DNA of 64,000 bases from Hoeflea sp. (lineage in GTDB: Bacteria; Pseudomonadota; Alphaproteobacteria; Rhizobiales; Rhizobiaceae). The stretch's first letter is position 1. Each line of letters begins with the position of its first letter. Shown in pieces: positions 1-8,288 of the stretch. Position numbers and translations under genes: made by a program. The stretch covers positions 62,001 through 126,000 of the forward strand of contig JAHRFE010000033.1 of the NCBI GenBank assembly GCA_019084245.1. Direction: 5' to 3'. Below the pieces are notes generated by a model, which was not told where the DNA came from, searched no databases, and worked only from the letters and a program-made list of their open reading frames with translations.

Positions 1-702
1 TCGGCGCGGCGGATTACCGCCGTCCTGCCCTATTTCGGCTACGCCCGCCAGGACCGCCGCGCCTCCGGCCGCACGCCGATTTCGGCCAAGCTGGTCGCCA
101 ATCTGATCACCGAGGCGGGCGCCGACCGGGTGCTCACGCTCGATCTGCACGCCGGCCAGATCCAGGGTTTCTTCGATATTCCGACGGACAATCTGTTTGC
201 CATTCCGGTGATCGCCCGCGACATCAAGGCCAAGTACGAGCTCGAGAATGTCATGGTGGTGTCGCCGGATGTCGGCGGTGTGGTTCGAGCCCGGGCGCTC
301 GGCAAACGGCTTGGCTCGCTGCTCGCCATCGTCGACAAGCGCCGCGACCGGCCGGGCGAATCCGAAGTGATGAACATCATCGGCGAGGTCGAGGGCAAGG
401 ACTGCATCCTGATCGACGATATCGTCGATTCCGGCGGCACCTTGTGCAACGCCGCCGAAGCCCTGCTCACCAATGGTGCAAACTCGGTGACGGCCTACAT
501 CACCCACGGCGTGCTCTCCGGCGGCGCCGTGGCGCGCGTTGCGTCGTCCAAGCTCAAGGAACTGGTTATCACCGACTCGATCCAGCCGACCCAGGAAATC
601 CAGTCGGCGCCCAATATCCGCGTGATCTCGACCGACGCGCTGATCGGCGAGGCGATCAACCGCACCGCTGCAGAGCAATCCGTCTCCAGCCTGTTCGACT
701 GA
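1..702 (+). CDS. prs: Ribose-phosphate pyrophosphokinase, 5'-truncated by the window
   Basis: Makes PRPP from ribose 5-phosphate and ATP for purine, pyrimidine, histidine and tryptophan synthesis in the cytosol. The frame is open from base 1, so the N-terminal part lies outside the window; about 233 residues remain of a family length near 310. The PRPP synthetase signature [14 protein letters not shown] is present, as is the PRPP-binding loop [10 protein letters not shown]. It ends only six bases before the stop of the convergent chrA gene, with no room for a terminator between them. Identification is secure from the two motifs. Confidence 0.96.
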   Translation, partial: SARRITAVLPYFGYARQDRRASGRTPISAKLVANLITEAGADRVLTLDLHAGQIQGFFDIPTDNLFAIPVIARDIKAKYELENVMVVSPDVGGVVRARALGKRLGSLLAIVDKRRDRPGESEVMNIIGEVEGKDCILIDDIVDSGGTLCNAAEALLTNGANSVTAYITHGVLSGGAVARVASSKLKELVITDSIQPTQEIQSAPNIRVISTDALIGEAINRTAAEQSVSSLFD

Positions 703-708
703 TACCGC

Positions 709-2031
709 TCAGGCCAGCACTGTCACCGCAATGCCCGCCAGCGTTGCGCCGCCCAGAACCAGAAACAGGTTGAGGTGATAGCGCAGCAGCGCCACGCCCG
801 CGCCGAGCGCGATGGCGAGTGCTGCGACATTCAGCGTCGCCAGGTCTGGGACCGGCAGGCTGAACGGGCCGAACGCCGCCTCCCCCACATCCGCAAACAG
901 CACATGCAGCGCAAACCAGACCGCGAGGTTCGAAATCACGCCGACCACTGCGGCCGTGATTGCCGCAAGTCCCGCCGACAGCCACTTGACCGAGCGCAGC
1001 CGCTCGATATGCGGCGCGCCGGCAAAGATCCAGAGGAAGCACGGCGCAAAGGTGAAGAACAGCGCGACCGAACCGCCGAGCATGCCGCCGGTCAGAGGGT
1101 CAAGACCCGCCTCGCGCGCGCCGCCCAGGAAACCCACGAACACCAGAACCAGGATCAGCGGACCGGGCGTCGATTCCGCCAGCCCCAGGCCGGCAAGCAT
1201 GTCGCCTGGCATCAGCCAGCCATGCACTTCCACCGCCTGCTGCCCGACATAGGCCAGCACCGCATAGGCGCCGCCGAAGGTGACGATCGCCGCCTTGGAG
1301 AAAAACAGCGCCATCGCCGCCAGCGCATCGGGCACGGCTGGAACCATTACAAGGATCGCCAGCGGTACAAGCCAGACCGCGCCCCAGATTCCGATTGTCC
1401 GCAGGGTTGGCCCGGTGAGACCCGGAAGTCTGTCCGCGCCGGCCTCCTCCGCCTCAGGTGCAGGTGCAGGTGCAGAGAGGTCTGCAGTCCCTGTCGCCGA
1501 TACAAGCACGCCGATCAGCCCTGCCCCCAGAACAATCAGCGGGAACGGCAGCTTGAGAAAGGCGATCGCGATGAAGGCTGCAACCGCCAGCCCCCAGGCA
1601 AGCCTGGATTTGAGCGCCCGCTTGGAGACGCGCAGCAGCGCTTCCACGACGATGGCCAGCACCGCCGCCTTCAGCCCGAACAGCACACCCGCCACCACCG
1701 GCAGATCGCCATAATGAAAATAGACCGCCGACAGCGTCATGATGACGGCAAAGCCGGGCAGGATGAACAGGAGACCGGCCAGCAACCCGCCCGCGACGCC
1801 GCGCAGGAGCCAGCCGGAATAGGTGGCGAGCTGCATCGCCTCGGGACCGGGCAGCAGCATGCAGAAATTCAGCGCATGCAGGAACCGCGGCTCGTCGAGC
1901 CAGGCCCGCTCCTCGACAAGTTCGCGGTGCATCAGCGCGATCTGACCTGCGGGGCCGCCGAAGGACAAAAGCCCGATGCGCCCGAAGACGCGGAACAGCT
2001 CGGCCCAGGAAGGGGAAATCGTGGAAGTCAT
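709..2031 (-). CDS. chrA: Chromate transporter ChrA, two-domain form
   Basis: Predicted inner-membrane anion exporter of the CHR family, expected to expel chromate. The 440-residue protein has the usual long form: an N-terminal CHR domain (roughly residues 10-180) with a FGGPAGQIALMH segment and a second related domain (roughly 215-435) with FGGAYAVLAYV, joined by a linker rich in Ala, Pro and Glu. Many hydrophobic helices fill both halves. Its ATG overlaps the chrB stop (ATGA), so the two genes are translationally coupled. Function is inferred from the family; sulfate-related roles cannot be excluded. Confidence 0.92.
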   Translation of the reverse strand: MTSTISPSWAELFRVFGRIGLLSFGGPAGQIALMHRELVEERAWLDEPRFLHALNFCMLLPGPEAMQLATYSGWLLRGVAGGLLAGLLFILPGFAVIMTLSAVYFHYGDLPVVAGVLFGLKAAVLAIVVEALLRVSKRALKSRLAWGLAVAAFIAIAFLKLPFPLIVLGAGLIGVLVSATGTADLSAPAPAPEAEEAGADRLPGLTGPTLRTIGIWGAVWLVPLAILVMVPAVPDALAAMALFFSKAAIVTFGGAYAVLAYVGQQAVEVHGWLMPGDMLAGLGLAESTPGPLILVLVFVGFLGGAREAGLDPLTGGMLGGSVALFFTFAPCFLWIFAGAPHIERLRSVKWLSAGLAAITAAVVGVISNLAVWFALHVLFADVGEAAFGPFSLPVPDLATLNVAALAIALGAGVALLRYHLNLFLVLGGATLAGIAVTVLA

Positions 2032-2849
2032 GACGCAGTTCTTCCTGATAGCCAGGTGTGGGTCTCATGGGTGGCATGACGGCACCATGCAAACAGTGCA
2101 TCGTAGATCAGCATGCCTCTTTCCAGCTGTTTCAGATCATCATCTTCCGATGATGACAATCCCAGCGAAATTGCCAGCAGCCCGGCGGATTGCGGCTCAA
2201 GATCGAGATTTCCGGTGTCGGCGCCGCGGATGATCCGGGCCAGATGCCGCAGCGCGGGATCATTTACTCCGAACAGATCGAGCAATGTGTCGACACTGCA
2301 GGACTCTCCGCGATGGGAATAGACAACGCCATCGATATCGAACGGGATCGCGCCCATTTCCTCCGCGATCTCGATGACCCATTCGGCCTCGACAAAATGA
2401 AACACCGCCAGCGGATCGATGAAACGGCGCACCAGCCACGGAAAGGCGATGCGGTCTATCTTCGGTCTTTCGCGGGTGATCCATTGCGTGGCATGCGGCA
2501 GCAACAGCGGCACATCCGGTCCGCGCTGCCTGAGAACAAGGCCGCCGGCCGCCTCATAGGCGTCAATCCCGCCTTCCAGATGCCGGGCGTCGATACCCTG
2601 AGACCTGAGCCGCGCCACCGCCAGCTGGCTGACATTGTGGCCGTGCAGGCAATAAACGACGATGGGCTTGCCGAGACCGGCCAGTTCCGGCCCCCACACC
2701 GCGGTTTCCATGTGATCGCGCCAGACCGAGCCGGCAATGGCGCGCGCCTCCTGCTCGAACTTGAAACAGCGGGTTGAGGCGACAACGGTCGGCCAGGCGC
2801 TGGTGCCGGACAGACTGGACAGATCGTGGGCTGAGATGGATTTGGACAT
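2028..2849 (-). CDS. chrB: Rhodanese-ChrB fusion, chromate resistance protein
   Basis: The 273-residue protein joins a rhodanese-like domain (about residues 10-110) to a ChrB C-terminal domain (about 130-265). The rhodanese loop YCLHGHNVSQ carries the predicted catalytic Cys. The ChrB part contains the DRIAFPWLVRRFIDP and HRGESCSVDTLL segments typical of that family. ChrB proteins have been linked to chromate sensing or resistance; this fused form lacks a visible helix-turn-helix and may be an enzyme instead. It sits directly upstream of chrA with a 4-base overlap. Its Shine-Dalgarno AAGGGA is locked in a predicted hairpin (see the leader entry). The name is by family similarity; the exact activity is not known. 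Confidence 0.85.
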   Translation of the reverse strand: MSKSISAHDLSSLSGTSAWPTVVASTRCFKFEQEARAIAGSVWRDHMETAVWGPELAGLGKPIVVYCLHGHNVSQLAVARLRSQGIDARHLEGGIDAYEAAGGLVLRQRGPDVPLLLPHATQWITRERPKIDRIAFPWLVRRFIDPLAVFHFVEAEWVIEIAEEMGAIPFDIDGVVYSHRGESCSVDTLLDLFGVNDPALRHLARIIRGADTGNLDLEPQSAGLLAISLGLSSSEDDDLKQLERGMLIYDALFAWCRHATHETHTWLSGRTAS

Positions 2850-2931
2850 GATGATCCCTTCGCATGACTACGAAGGGCGGAACTTGGGCTCTCGCCTGCA
2901 ACGGGGAGTCCACCCGTAACCCCGTGCGCTC
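2850..2931 (-). promoter_or_regulatory. Structured 5' leader of chrBA, riboswitch-like
   Basis: Read on the minus strand, the leader contains three stems: ACGGGG/CCCCGT (2920-2925 with 2901-2906, 13-base loop), a GGC-GAGA-GCC hairpin with a GNRA loop (2896-2887), and CCCTTCG/CGAAGGG (2877-2871 with 2862-2856). The last buries the chrB Shine-Dalgarno. The loop segment GGTGGA (2914-2909) can pair with TCCGCC (2881-2876), giving a pseudoknot that competes with the SD hairpin. These pairings were found by eye. Conserved RNA motifs have been reported near chrB genes in alphaproteobacteria, but I cannot tell whether this is one of them. Confidence 0.55.
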
Positions 2932-2935
2932 AGTC

Positions 2936-2965
2936 ATATTTCATCCACAAGACAAATCAAGGCAA
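2936..2965 (-). promoter_or_regulatory. Candidate chrBA promoter
   Basis: Minus-strand TTGCCT (2965-2960) and AAATAT (2941-2936) are separated by 18 bases. Transcription would begin near 2929, just before the first stem of the chrBA leader. The match is moderate. Confidence 0.4.
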
Positions 2966-2997
2966 TTAAGGGCATCGAGCCCCGGCCAGACAGTCGT

Positions 2998-3891
2998 TCA
3001 GGCCATCTCGAAGGACATGGCCATCTCGTCGCGCAGCCAGCGTTCGAACGCGGTGGTCTCCTTGGTCTTGAAGGATTGCGTCCGGGTGATGAACCAGTAG
3101 GCGGCGCCCGTGGCGAAACGCCCCTCGAAGGGCGCGGCCACCTGGCCCGCCGCCAGCGCATCATGGGCAAGCGTCTCCCAGGCCATGAAGATTCCCTGCC
3201 CCGCCACCGCGGCGTCAAGACACAAGGAAGCGTCCGAGAAAATCGGTCCTTCAAGCAGGTCGGATGAGGTGAGACCGAAGGGCGTGAGCCAGATGTTCCA
3301 GTCGAACAGCGAGCCGGCGTCCCGGATCACCGGCACGGCGCGCATGTCCTCCGGTTGCCGCAGGCTTGCCGCGATCGCCGGACTGCAGACCGGAAAGATG
3401 CGCTGGTCGATCAGCTTGGAGGCGCGCAAGCCCGGCCACGGACCATTGCCAACGCGGATGCAGACATCGACATCGGAGGCGTTGGGGTCGACCAGGGTGG
3501 TGGTGGCGTCGACCCGGATGCGAATCGCTGGATTGGCGTCGTAGAAATTCTTGAGCCGCCACACCAGCCACTTGGCGGCAAACACAGGCGCCACCGACAC
3601 GACCAGCGTGCTCCCGTGAAAACCGCCTGCCTTGGCGAGCGCCACCGACAATTCCGCCATGCCGGACGCCAGATGCGGCAGAACCAGTTCGCCCAGCGTG
3701 TTTGGAATCAATCCCTTGGGATGACGGATGAACAGGGCGTTGCCCAGATGCTGCTCGACCTTCTGGATCTGCTGGCTCACCGCGCCAATGGTCACGCCAA
3801 GTTCGGTTGCCGCAGCCTTCAGGCTGCCCAGCCGCCCCACGGCCTCCACTGCGCGCAATCCGTTCAAGGGAACCAGGTTGAGGTTTTTCAT
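2998..3891 (-). CDS. LysR-family transcriptional regulator
   Basis: A 297-residue LysR-type regulator. The N-terminal winged helix-turn-helix covers roughly residues 8-65 (segments LKAAATELGVTIGAVSQQI and HLGNALFIRHPKG), and the rest is the periplasmic-binding-like effector domain. It resembles the GcvA-like subgroup. It lies immediately upstream of chrBA on the same strand, which makes chrBA a possible target, and divergent from the small gene at 3962, another possible target through the shared 70-base promoter region. The ligand is not known. Confidence 0.88.
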   Translation of the reverse strand: MKNLNLVPLNGLRAVEAVGRLGSLKAAATELGVTIGAVSQQIQKVEQHLGNALFIRHPKGLIPNTLGELVLPHLASGMAELSVALAKAGGFHGSTLVVSVAPVFAAKWLVWRLKNFYDANPAIRIRVDATTTLVDPNASDVDVCIRVGNGPWPGLRASKLIDQRIFPVCSPAIAASLRQPEDMRAVPVIRDAGSLFDWNIWLTPFGLTSSDLLEGPIFSDASLCLDAAVAGQGIFMAWETLAHDALAAGQVAAPFEGRFATGAAYWFITRTQSFKTKETTAFERWLRDEMAMSFEMA

Positions 3892-3961
3892 ATAGATTAC
3901 CTATACTGAAATTGAGAAAACGTCGATAGAACCGGTGATTTCCGGTTGCTATCATATATCC

Positions 3962-4228
3962 ATGCTAAACCAGATCCTGACCAGAACCCTACATGTCCTG
4001 CTGGCGCCATTCGGCTTTCTTGCCAGAATGGACGTCGACCAGCAGCCTGAATTGCCGGACCCGCTGGCGCATCCGGATGTGCAACGGATGTCTTTGCGTG
4101 AGCTCGCGGACATGCCCTTCGAACCCTTCTGCCTGCCTCCCCAGGCTCAGGCATATCGGAGCAGACGCGTTGCGACGGACCGGGCGGTGACGCCGGGCAC
4201 GGTGAGAAGCTGCGCCGCATGCCGCTGA
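3962..4228 (+). CDS. Small hypothetical protein, DUF1127-like motif
   Basis: An 88-residue protein divergent from the LysR gene. The central stretch HPDVQRMSLRELADMPFEP resembles the Arg-rich segment of short DUF1127-type proteins seen in rhizobia, but the C-terminal part is not recognised. An upstream in-frame alternative start exists at 3935; the ATG at 3962 was chosen because it begins the coherent protein. It could be LysR-controlled through the shared intergenic region. Coding status is plausible rather than certain. Confidence 0.45.
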   Translation: MLNQILTRTLHVLLAPFGFLARMDVDQQPELPDPLAHPDVQRMSLRELADMPFEPFCLPPQAQAYRSRRVATDRAVTPGTVRSCAACR

Positions 4229-4272
4229 AATCAGCCTTGCCGTCCGGCAAGTCCCGGAAATCCGCCTGAAGC

Positions 4273-4301
4273 TTGCATTTGCGCGGTTGCTCCGCTATAG
4301 C
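4273..4301 (+). promoter_or_regulatory. Candidate rplY promoter
   Basis: TTGCAT (4273-4278) and TATAGC (4296-4301) with a 17-base spacer give a good housekeeping sigma match. Transcription would start about 135 bases before rplY. Confidence 0.5.
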
Positions 4302-4343
4302 GGCCACGTCCGTGCAGACACCCTTGGAGGCAACGCGGATGAG

Positions 4344-4384
4344 GCGCCGTTATTCTCTAAAAGGAACGGCGCTTGATGTTTTTT
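4344..4384 (+). terminator. Terminator-like stem-loop in the rplY 5' leader
   Basis: GCGCCGTT (4344-4351) pairs perfectly with AACGGCGC (4365-4372) and is followed by a T-rich stretch with six consecutive T at 4379-4384. It lies between the rplY promoter and start codon, so it could act as an attenuator. It could equally terminate the upstream small gene. Confidence 0.5.
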
Positions 4385-4445
4385 GGGACCGGCCGATGCC
4401 GATGCCAGCAAACAGCCCCAGATTAGAACCTCGAAAGGTATTGCC

Positions 4446-5081
4446 ATGAGCAACAAGACGTATGAGCTCAAGGCCGAGGCGCGCGCACAGGTCGGTAAGG
4501 GGTCCGCCCGTGAACTTCGCCGCAACGGTTTCATTCCCGCTGTCATCTATGGTGACAAGCAAGACCCTATCTCCATTGTGCTCTCGCGCAATGAAGTCAC
4601 CAAGAAGATCCATGCTGGCGGTTTCCTGACCACGCTTGCGACCATCGAGGTCGACGGCAAGAAGCACAGCGTGCTGCCCAAGGATTTCCAGCTCGATCCG
4701 GTCCGCGACTTCCTGATGCATGTCGATTTCCTGCGCGTGTCGAAAGACACCCAGGTCACCGTGGAAGTGCCGGTTCACTTCGAGAACGAAGAGAAATCCC
4801 CGGGCATCAAGCGCGGCGGCGTTCTCAACATCGTGCGCCACACCGTCGAGTGCCATTGCCCGGCCAATGCGATCCCGGACGCGATCACCGTTGACCTCAC
4901 CGGCCTCGAAATCGGCGACGGCATCCACATCTCCCATGTGAAGCTGCCGGATGGCGTTCATCCGACGATCACCGACCGCGACTTCACCATCGCCACCGTG
5001 GCTGCTCCTGCCGGCCTCAAGAGCGAAGACAATGCCGCTGGTGACGCTGACGACGCCGACGAGGACGCCAGCGAAGAATAG
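4446..5081 (+). CDS. rplY: 50S ribosomal protein L25/Ctc, long form
   Basis: Binds 5S rRNA in the large ribosomal subunit. The 211-residue form has the N-terminal L25 domain (about residues 4-92, with [19 protein letters not shown]) followed by the TL5/Ctc C-terminal beta domain (about 100-190) and an acidic tail rich in Asp, Glu and Ala. ATG 4446 is preceded by AAAGG and starts the canonical MSNKTYEL segment; an in-frame upstream TTG is not needed. It is followed by pth after 33 bases, the common rplY-pth order. Confidence 0.96.
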   Translation: MSNKTYELKAEARAQVGKGSARELRRNGFIPAVIYGDKQDPISIVLSRNEVTKKIHAGGFLTTLATIEVDGKKHSVLPKDFQLDPVRDFLMHVDFLRVSKDTQVTVEVPVHFENEEKSPGIKRGGVLNIVRHTVECHCPANAIPDAITVDLTGLEIGDGIHISHVKLPDGVHPTITDRDFTIATVAAPAGLKSEDNAAGDADDADEDASEE

Positions 5082-5114
5082 GCCGCATCGGCCCGTAGTT
5101 GAGGATCAGCTTCC

Positions 5115-5858
5115 ATGTTGCTCATCGCAGGACTTGGAAATCCCGGCCCTCAATACGCCAGAAACCGGCACAATGTCGGCTTCATGGCGGCGGACGCAAT
5201 CGCCCGCCGCCATTCGTTTTCGGGGTTTTCGAAGAAATTCCGCGGTGAGATCGCCGAAGGCACGCTGGGCGATCAAAAGGTGCTGCTGCTCAAGCCCATG
5301 ACCTTCATGAACCTGTCGGGCGACAGCGTCGGCGACGCCCTGCGCTTCTACAAGCTCTCCCCCGCCGACCTCATCGTCATCCATGATGAACTCGATCTTG
5401 CGCCCGGCAAGCTCAAGCTCAAGACCGGCGGCGGTAATGGCGGCCACAACGGGCTCAAATCCCTCGACGCCCATTGCGGCAAGGACTACAAGCGGCTGCG
5501 CATCGGCATCGGCCACCCCGGCCACAAAGACCGCGTCAGCCCCTATGTGCTGGGCGATTTCGCCAAGGCGGACGCGGAATGGCTGGAGCCGCTGCTCGAC
5601 GCCATCGCCGCCCATGCGGAGCTGATGGCCAAGGGCGACGACGCGGGCTTCATGAACAAGATTGCCCTCGCCACCGGCGCTGCAGAGCCAAAGCCTGCCA
5701 AGCCTGAGAAGGCCGCTGCGGCTGACGGCGGCAAGCCGGCGCCTGCTGGAAAATCCCATATCCGCCAGGCCCGCAATTCAGCCCAGCCGAAGATTCTTCC
5801 GACCTCAGGTCCCATGGCCGACATGCTCAAGCGGTTGTTCGGCGACAAGAAAAGCTGA
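5115..5858 (+). CDS. pth: Peptidyl-tRNA hydrolase
   Basis: Cleaves peptidyl-tRNA released by stalled ribosomes. The N-terminal [18 protein letters not shown] segment carries the conserved Asn9 and catalytic His19, and [14 protein letters not shown] carries the partner Asp. At 247 residues it is longer than the usual 190 or so. The extra C-terminal 50-60 residues are rich in Ala, Lys and Pro and look disordered, as in other rhizobial Pth proteins. Its stop shares one base with the start of the downstream acetyltransferase. Confidence 0.96.
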   Translation: MLLIAGLGNPGPQYARNRHNVGFMAADAIARRHSFSGFSKKFRGEIAEGTLGDQKVLLLKPMTFMNLSGDSVGDALRFYKLSPADLIVIHDELDLAPGKLKLKTGGGNGGHNGLKSLDAHCGKDYKRLRIGIGHPGHKDRVSPYVLGDFAKADAEWLEPLLDAIAAHAELMAKGDDAGFMNKIALATGAAEPKPAKPEKAAAADGGKPAPAGKSHIRQARNSAQPKILPTSGPMADMLKRLFGDKKS

Positions 5859-6325
5859 TGGCGCTGGCCGGCAGAGACGTCGAGATCCGCTCGGCCGGTC
5901 CGGACGATGTGTCGGCGCTGCTAAATCTTTACCGCGAGCTGCAGCCGGACGACCCAGAGATGGGTGAGAACCTGGCGCGCGACCGCTTCAACCAGATGCT
6001 CGCACATCCCGGCATGGTAGTGTTCCTGGCTTTCGCGGGCGAAATCGCGGTTTCCACCATAACCCTGGTCATCATCCCCAACCTCACCCGCGGCGGCGCA
6101 CCCTACGCTCTGATCGAGAATGTCGTCACGCACGTGGCACACCGGCAGCACGGCTATGCCGGAGCCCTGATCCGGCACGCCATCGCTCATGCCTGGGAAG
6201 CCGGGTGCTACAAGGTGATGCTGCTCAGCGGCTCGAAGAACCCGGCGACGCTCGATTTCTACCGCCATTGCGGTTTTGTCCAGGACAAGACCGGCTTCCA
6301 GCTCCGTCGCCCGGACGGATTGTAA
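5858..6325 (+). CDS. GNAT-family N-acetyltransferase
   Basis: A 155-residue GNAT enzyme. The acetyl-CoA pyrophosphate loop is seen as THVAHRQHGYAGALIRHAI, followed by the usual C-terminal segment NPATLDFYRHCGF. It is coupled to pth by a one-base overlap, which suggests cotranscription with rplY and pth. The substrate cannot be predicted. Confidence 0.85.
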   Translation: MALAGRDVEIRSAGPDDVSALLNLYRELQPDDPEMGENLARDRFNQMLAHPGMVVFLAFAGEIAVSTITLVIIPNLTRGGAPYALIENVVTHVAHRQHGYAGALIRHAIAHAWEAGCYKVMLLSGSKNPATLDFYRHCGFVQDKTGFQLRRPDGL

Positions 6326-6465
6326 AGCCCGCGGCTTTCCGCGCCCGCCAATTCACGCCATCGTCATTCGCTCTTGATCGCCATGTCGGGGTAATCTGCC
6401 GCCATGGATCATTGCGCGGCGTGGCTTTTCGGTCAGGCGCCGCCGCCACGGCGGAGGAACAGGAC

Positions 6466-6927
6466 ATGCACGCATCCGTTTATTCCCGGAGAGCTCTTTT
6501 TGGCATGGGCTTCGGGCTTTCGGCCCTGTTGCTGATAAACTCCCGCCCGGCAATGGCCGGCAAGGTCAACCTGTCGAAGGCCGGAACTGCCATCGATGGC
6601 CATGACCCCGTCGCCTATTTCACACAAGGCAAGGCCGTGCCGGGAGATGCGGGGATCACCGCCAGCCATGACGGCGCGACCTACCAGTTCTCATCCGAAG
6701 AGCACAAGGCGCTGTTTGTCGCCGATCCAGACAAGTTCGCGCCGCAATATGGCGGCTATTGCGCCTATGGCGCAGCCCAGGGCTACAAGGCGCCCGTGGA
6801 GCCCGACAAGTTCACCTTGCTCGATGGCAAGCTCTATCTGAACTACAATGCCCGGGTCCAGGGCACATGGATCAAGGACACCGCCGGCTACATTGAAAAA
6901 GCCGACGCCTTCTGGGCTTCGCAGTGA
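6466..6927 (+). CDS. Exported YHS-domain protein
   Basis: A 153-residue protein with an N-terminal twin-arginine-like signal (SRRALFGMGFGLSALLL, cleavage likely after an Ala-Met-Ala site near residue 30) and a YHS-type domain (about residues 45-95, with AIDGHDPVAYF and KFAPQYGGYCAYG). YHS domains are often tied to metal handling, but the role here is unknown. ATG 6466 was chosen for its signal peptide and the GAGGAAC Shine-Dalgarno; a longer open frame upstream has no support. Confidence 0.8.
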   Translation: MHASVYSRRALFGMGFGLSALLLINSRPAMAGKVNLSKAGTAIDGHDPVAYFTQGKAVPGDAGITASHDGATYQFSSEEHKALFVADPDKFAPQYGGYCAYGAAQGYKAPVEPDKFTLLDGKLYLNYNARVQGTWIKDTAGYIEKADAFWASQ

Positions 6928-6943
6928 GCCGGGCGCGGGTGGC

Positions 6944-7324
6944 CTACCCCCTGAGTTCGTCGATGCGCTGCCAGAACAGATCGACAAAGCCATTGACGCC
7001 GGCGTCGATCAATGCGGCGATGCCAAGCCCGGCGCCATCGATCAGCAGCATCGCTGCAAGACCGCCGACGACGCAAGACACCACATAGAGCCTGAGGTTC
7101 CTGAGGCTGTCGAGACGGTAGTATCCGGCGTCGTCAAACTCGACGCCCCACAGATAATCGCCCCAGCTGTAGTCGCTCGAAACCAGGATATTAACCGCGG
7201 GCGTGTCCGACAGCTTGTCTGGAAACACGTTGAACACGGCGCGGCCGACATGGGCGAGCACGCCGAACAGCGCGAACAGGACGCCTGCGACAACAAAATG
7301 CCAGGTGGCAAGCTCGGTCTCCAT
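6944..7324 (-). CDS. Small inner-membrane protein, unknown
   Basis: 126 residues with an N-terminal hydrophobic helix (about 7-27) and a second one (about 75-98, with LRLYVVSCVVGGLAAMLL). The start at 7324 has a good GGAGAG Shine-Dalgarno. The gene converges with the YHS gene. I do not recognise the family. Confidence 0.6.
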   Translation of the reverse strand: METELATWHFVVAGVLFALFGVLAHVGRAVFNVFPDKLSDTPAVNILVSSDYSWGDYLWGVEFDDAGYYRLDSLRNLRLYVVSCVVGGLAAMLLIDGAGLGIAALIDAGVNGFVDLFWQRIDELRG

Positions 7325-7543
7325 GACGGTCTCTCCTGGACGGACTGGGCACAGGATCGCATAAAAACCTTTCCGCCGGGTTGATCCGGCCGCACGCGCC
7401 AGCACCGGCCCTCTCCACCGGCTCCGTGCCTGGCTCGAGATATCGGCGCCCTGGAGGCCGGCAATGCGCGCCGACCTGTCTGTGACCGACCCCGGTGCAG
7501 GTCCGATGTAACTTGGGCTCTTGCCGCCTTGCCGAGCGGATGC

Positions 7544-8101
7544 TTAGCGCATCATCCCCATGCCCATTCCCATCGCCGGGATCACGATCTCATCGGCGGC
7601 CTTTTTCTGTGTCTCGTCAAGAACGCCGTACAACGCCTCGACCGCCGCCCGCATCTCCTTGATCTGTTCCAGCCGCGCCTGCATGAGGCTTTCGTGTTCG
7701 CCCAGGCGCTCCGGCAAGGACTTGCCGGCATAGTCGTCGTCCGTCATCCGCTCCATCATCGATCGCATCAGCCCGTTGTGGCTTTCGGCATTTTCCCGCA
7801 AGGCGGCGGCGAAGGTGTCCCACTGGGTCGACTGGTCATCCCTGATCCCCAGCTCGGTCTTCAGGAAGGCAAGCCGGCCGTCGATCCGGTCCAGCATGCC
7901 GTCCCATCCAAGGCCCATCATCGGCCCCTGTCCCATCATCTGGCCCCGACCATAGGGGCCGTTCATCATCATCTGTCCCATCCCCCCGCGCTGCCACCAG
8001 CCGTCGCGGCCGTCATCGTCGGATTGCGCAAGCGCCATTGTGCCGGAAGCTGCCATGATGGCCAGAACCGGGATCACCTTGACAAGAGTTTTCGCGAGCA
8101 T
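7544..8101 (-). CDS. Spy/CpxP-like periplasmic protein
   Basis: A 185-residue exported protein. The signal peptide is about residues 1-25 (ending TMALA). It is followed by a Met/Gly-rich region (MMMNGPYGRGQMMGQGPMM) and a helical part with LDETQKKAADEIV that resembles the LTxxQ motif of Spy/CpxP chaperones or metal-responsive relatives. Another Met-rich run closes the protein, which suggests copper or other metal binding. The start at 8101 is favoured over the ATG at 8107 because GGAGG sits 7 bases upstream. An FNR/FixK-type box lies about 80 bases upstream. Confidence 0.7.
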   Translation of the reverse strand: MLAKTLVKVIPVLAIMAASGTMALAQSDDDGRDGWWQRGGMGQMMMNGPYGRGQMMGQGPMMGLGWDGMLDRIDGRLAFLKTELGIRDDQSTQWDTFAAALRENAESHNGLMRSMMERMTDDDYAGKSLPERLGEHESLMQARLEQIKEMRAAVEALYGVLDETQKKAADEIVIPAMGMGMGMMR

Positions 8102-8176
8102 GTCCATGCCTCCATCAGGCCCGACAAACGGGCGGTTGATCGTCTGTGCATCATGCGCCCGAAGGAAATTACCGCA

Positions 8177-8190
8177 TTGATGCACATCAA
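8177..8190 (-). promoter_or_regulatory. FNR/FixK-type box
   Basis: TTGATGCACATCAA is a perfect TTGAT-N4-ATCAA palindrome between the Spy-like gene and ychF. Its centre is about 82 bases from the Spy-like start, compatible with class II activation on the minus strand. No strong -10 was seen. Confidence 0.55.
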
Positions 8191-8288
8191 TCCCGGCTTC
8201 GCAGACGACAGCACCTCCGATCGCCCCTTGACGCGGCACGTCACATCCATACAAAGCCGCAAGCATCCACTTGAAGGACACCAATCCC

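Noticed and set aside
775-2079. A 434-codon frame antisense to chrA
   Set aside because: Arg/Gln/His-rich shadow; chrA on the other strand has clear CHR domains.
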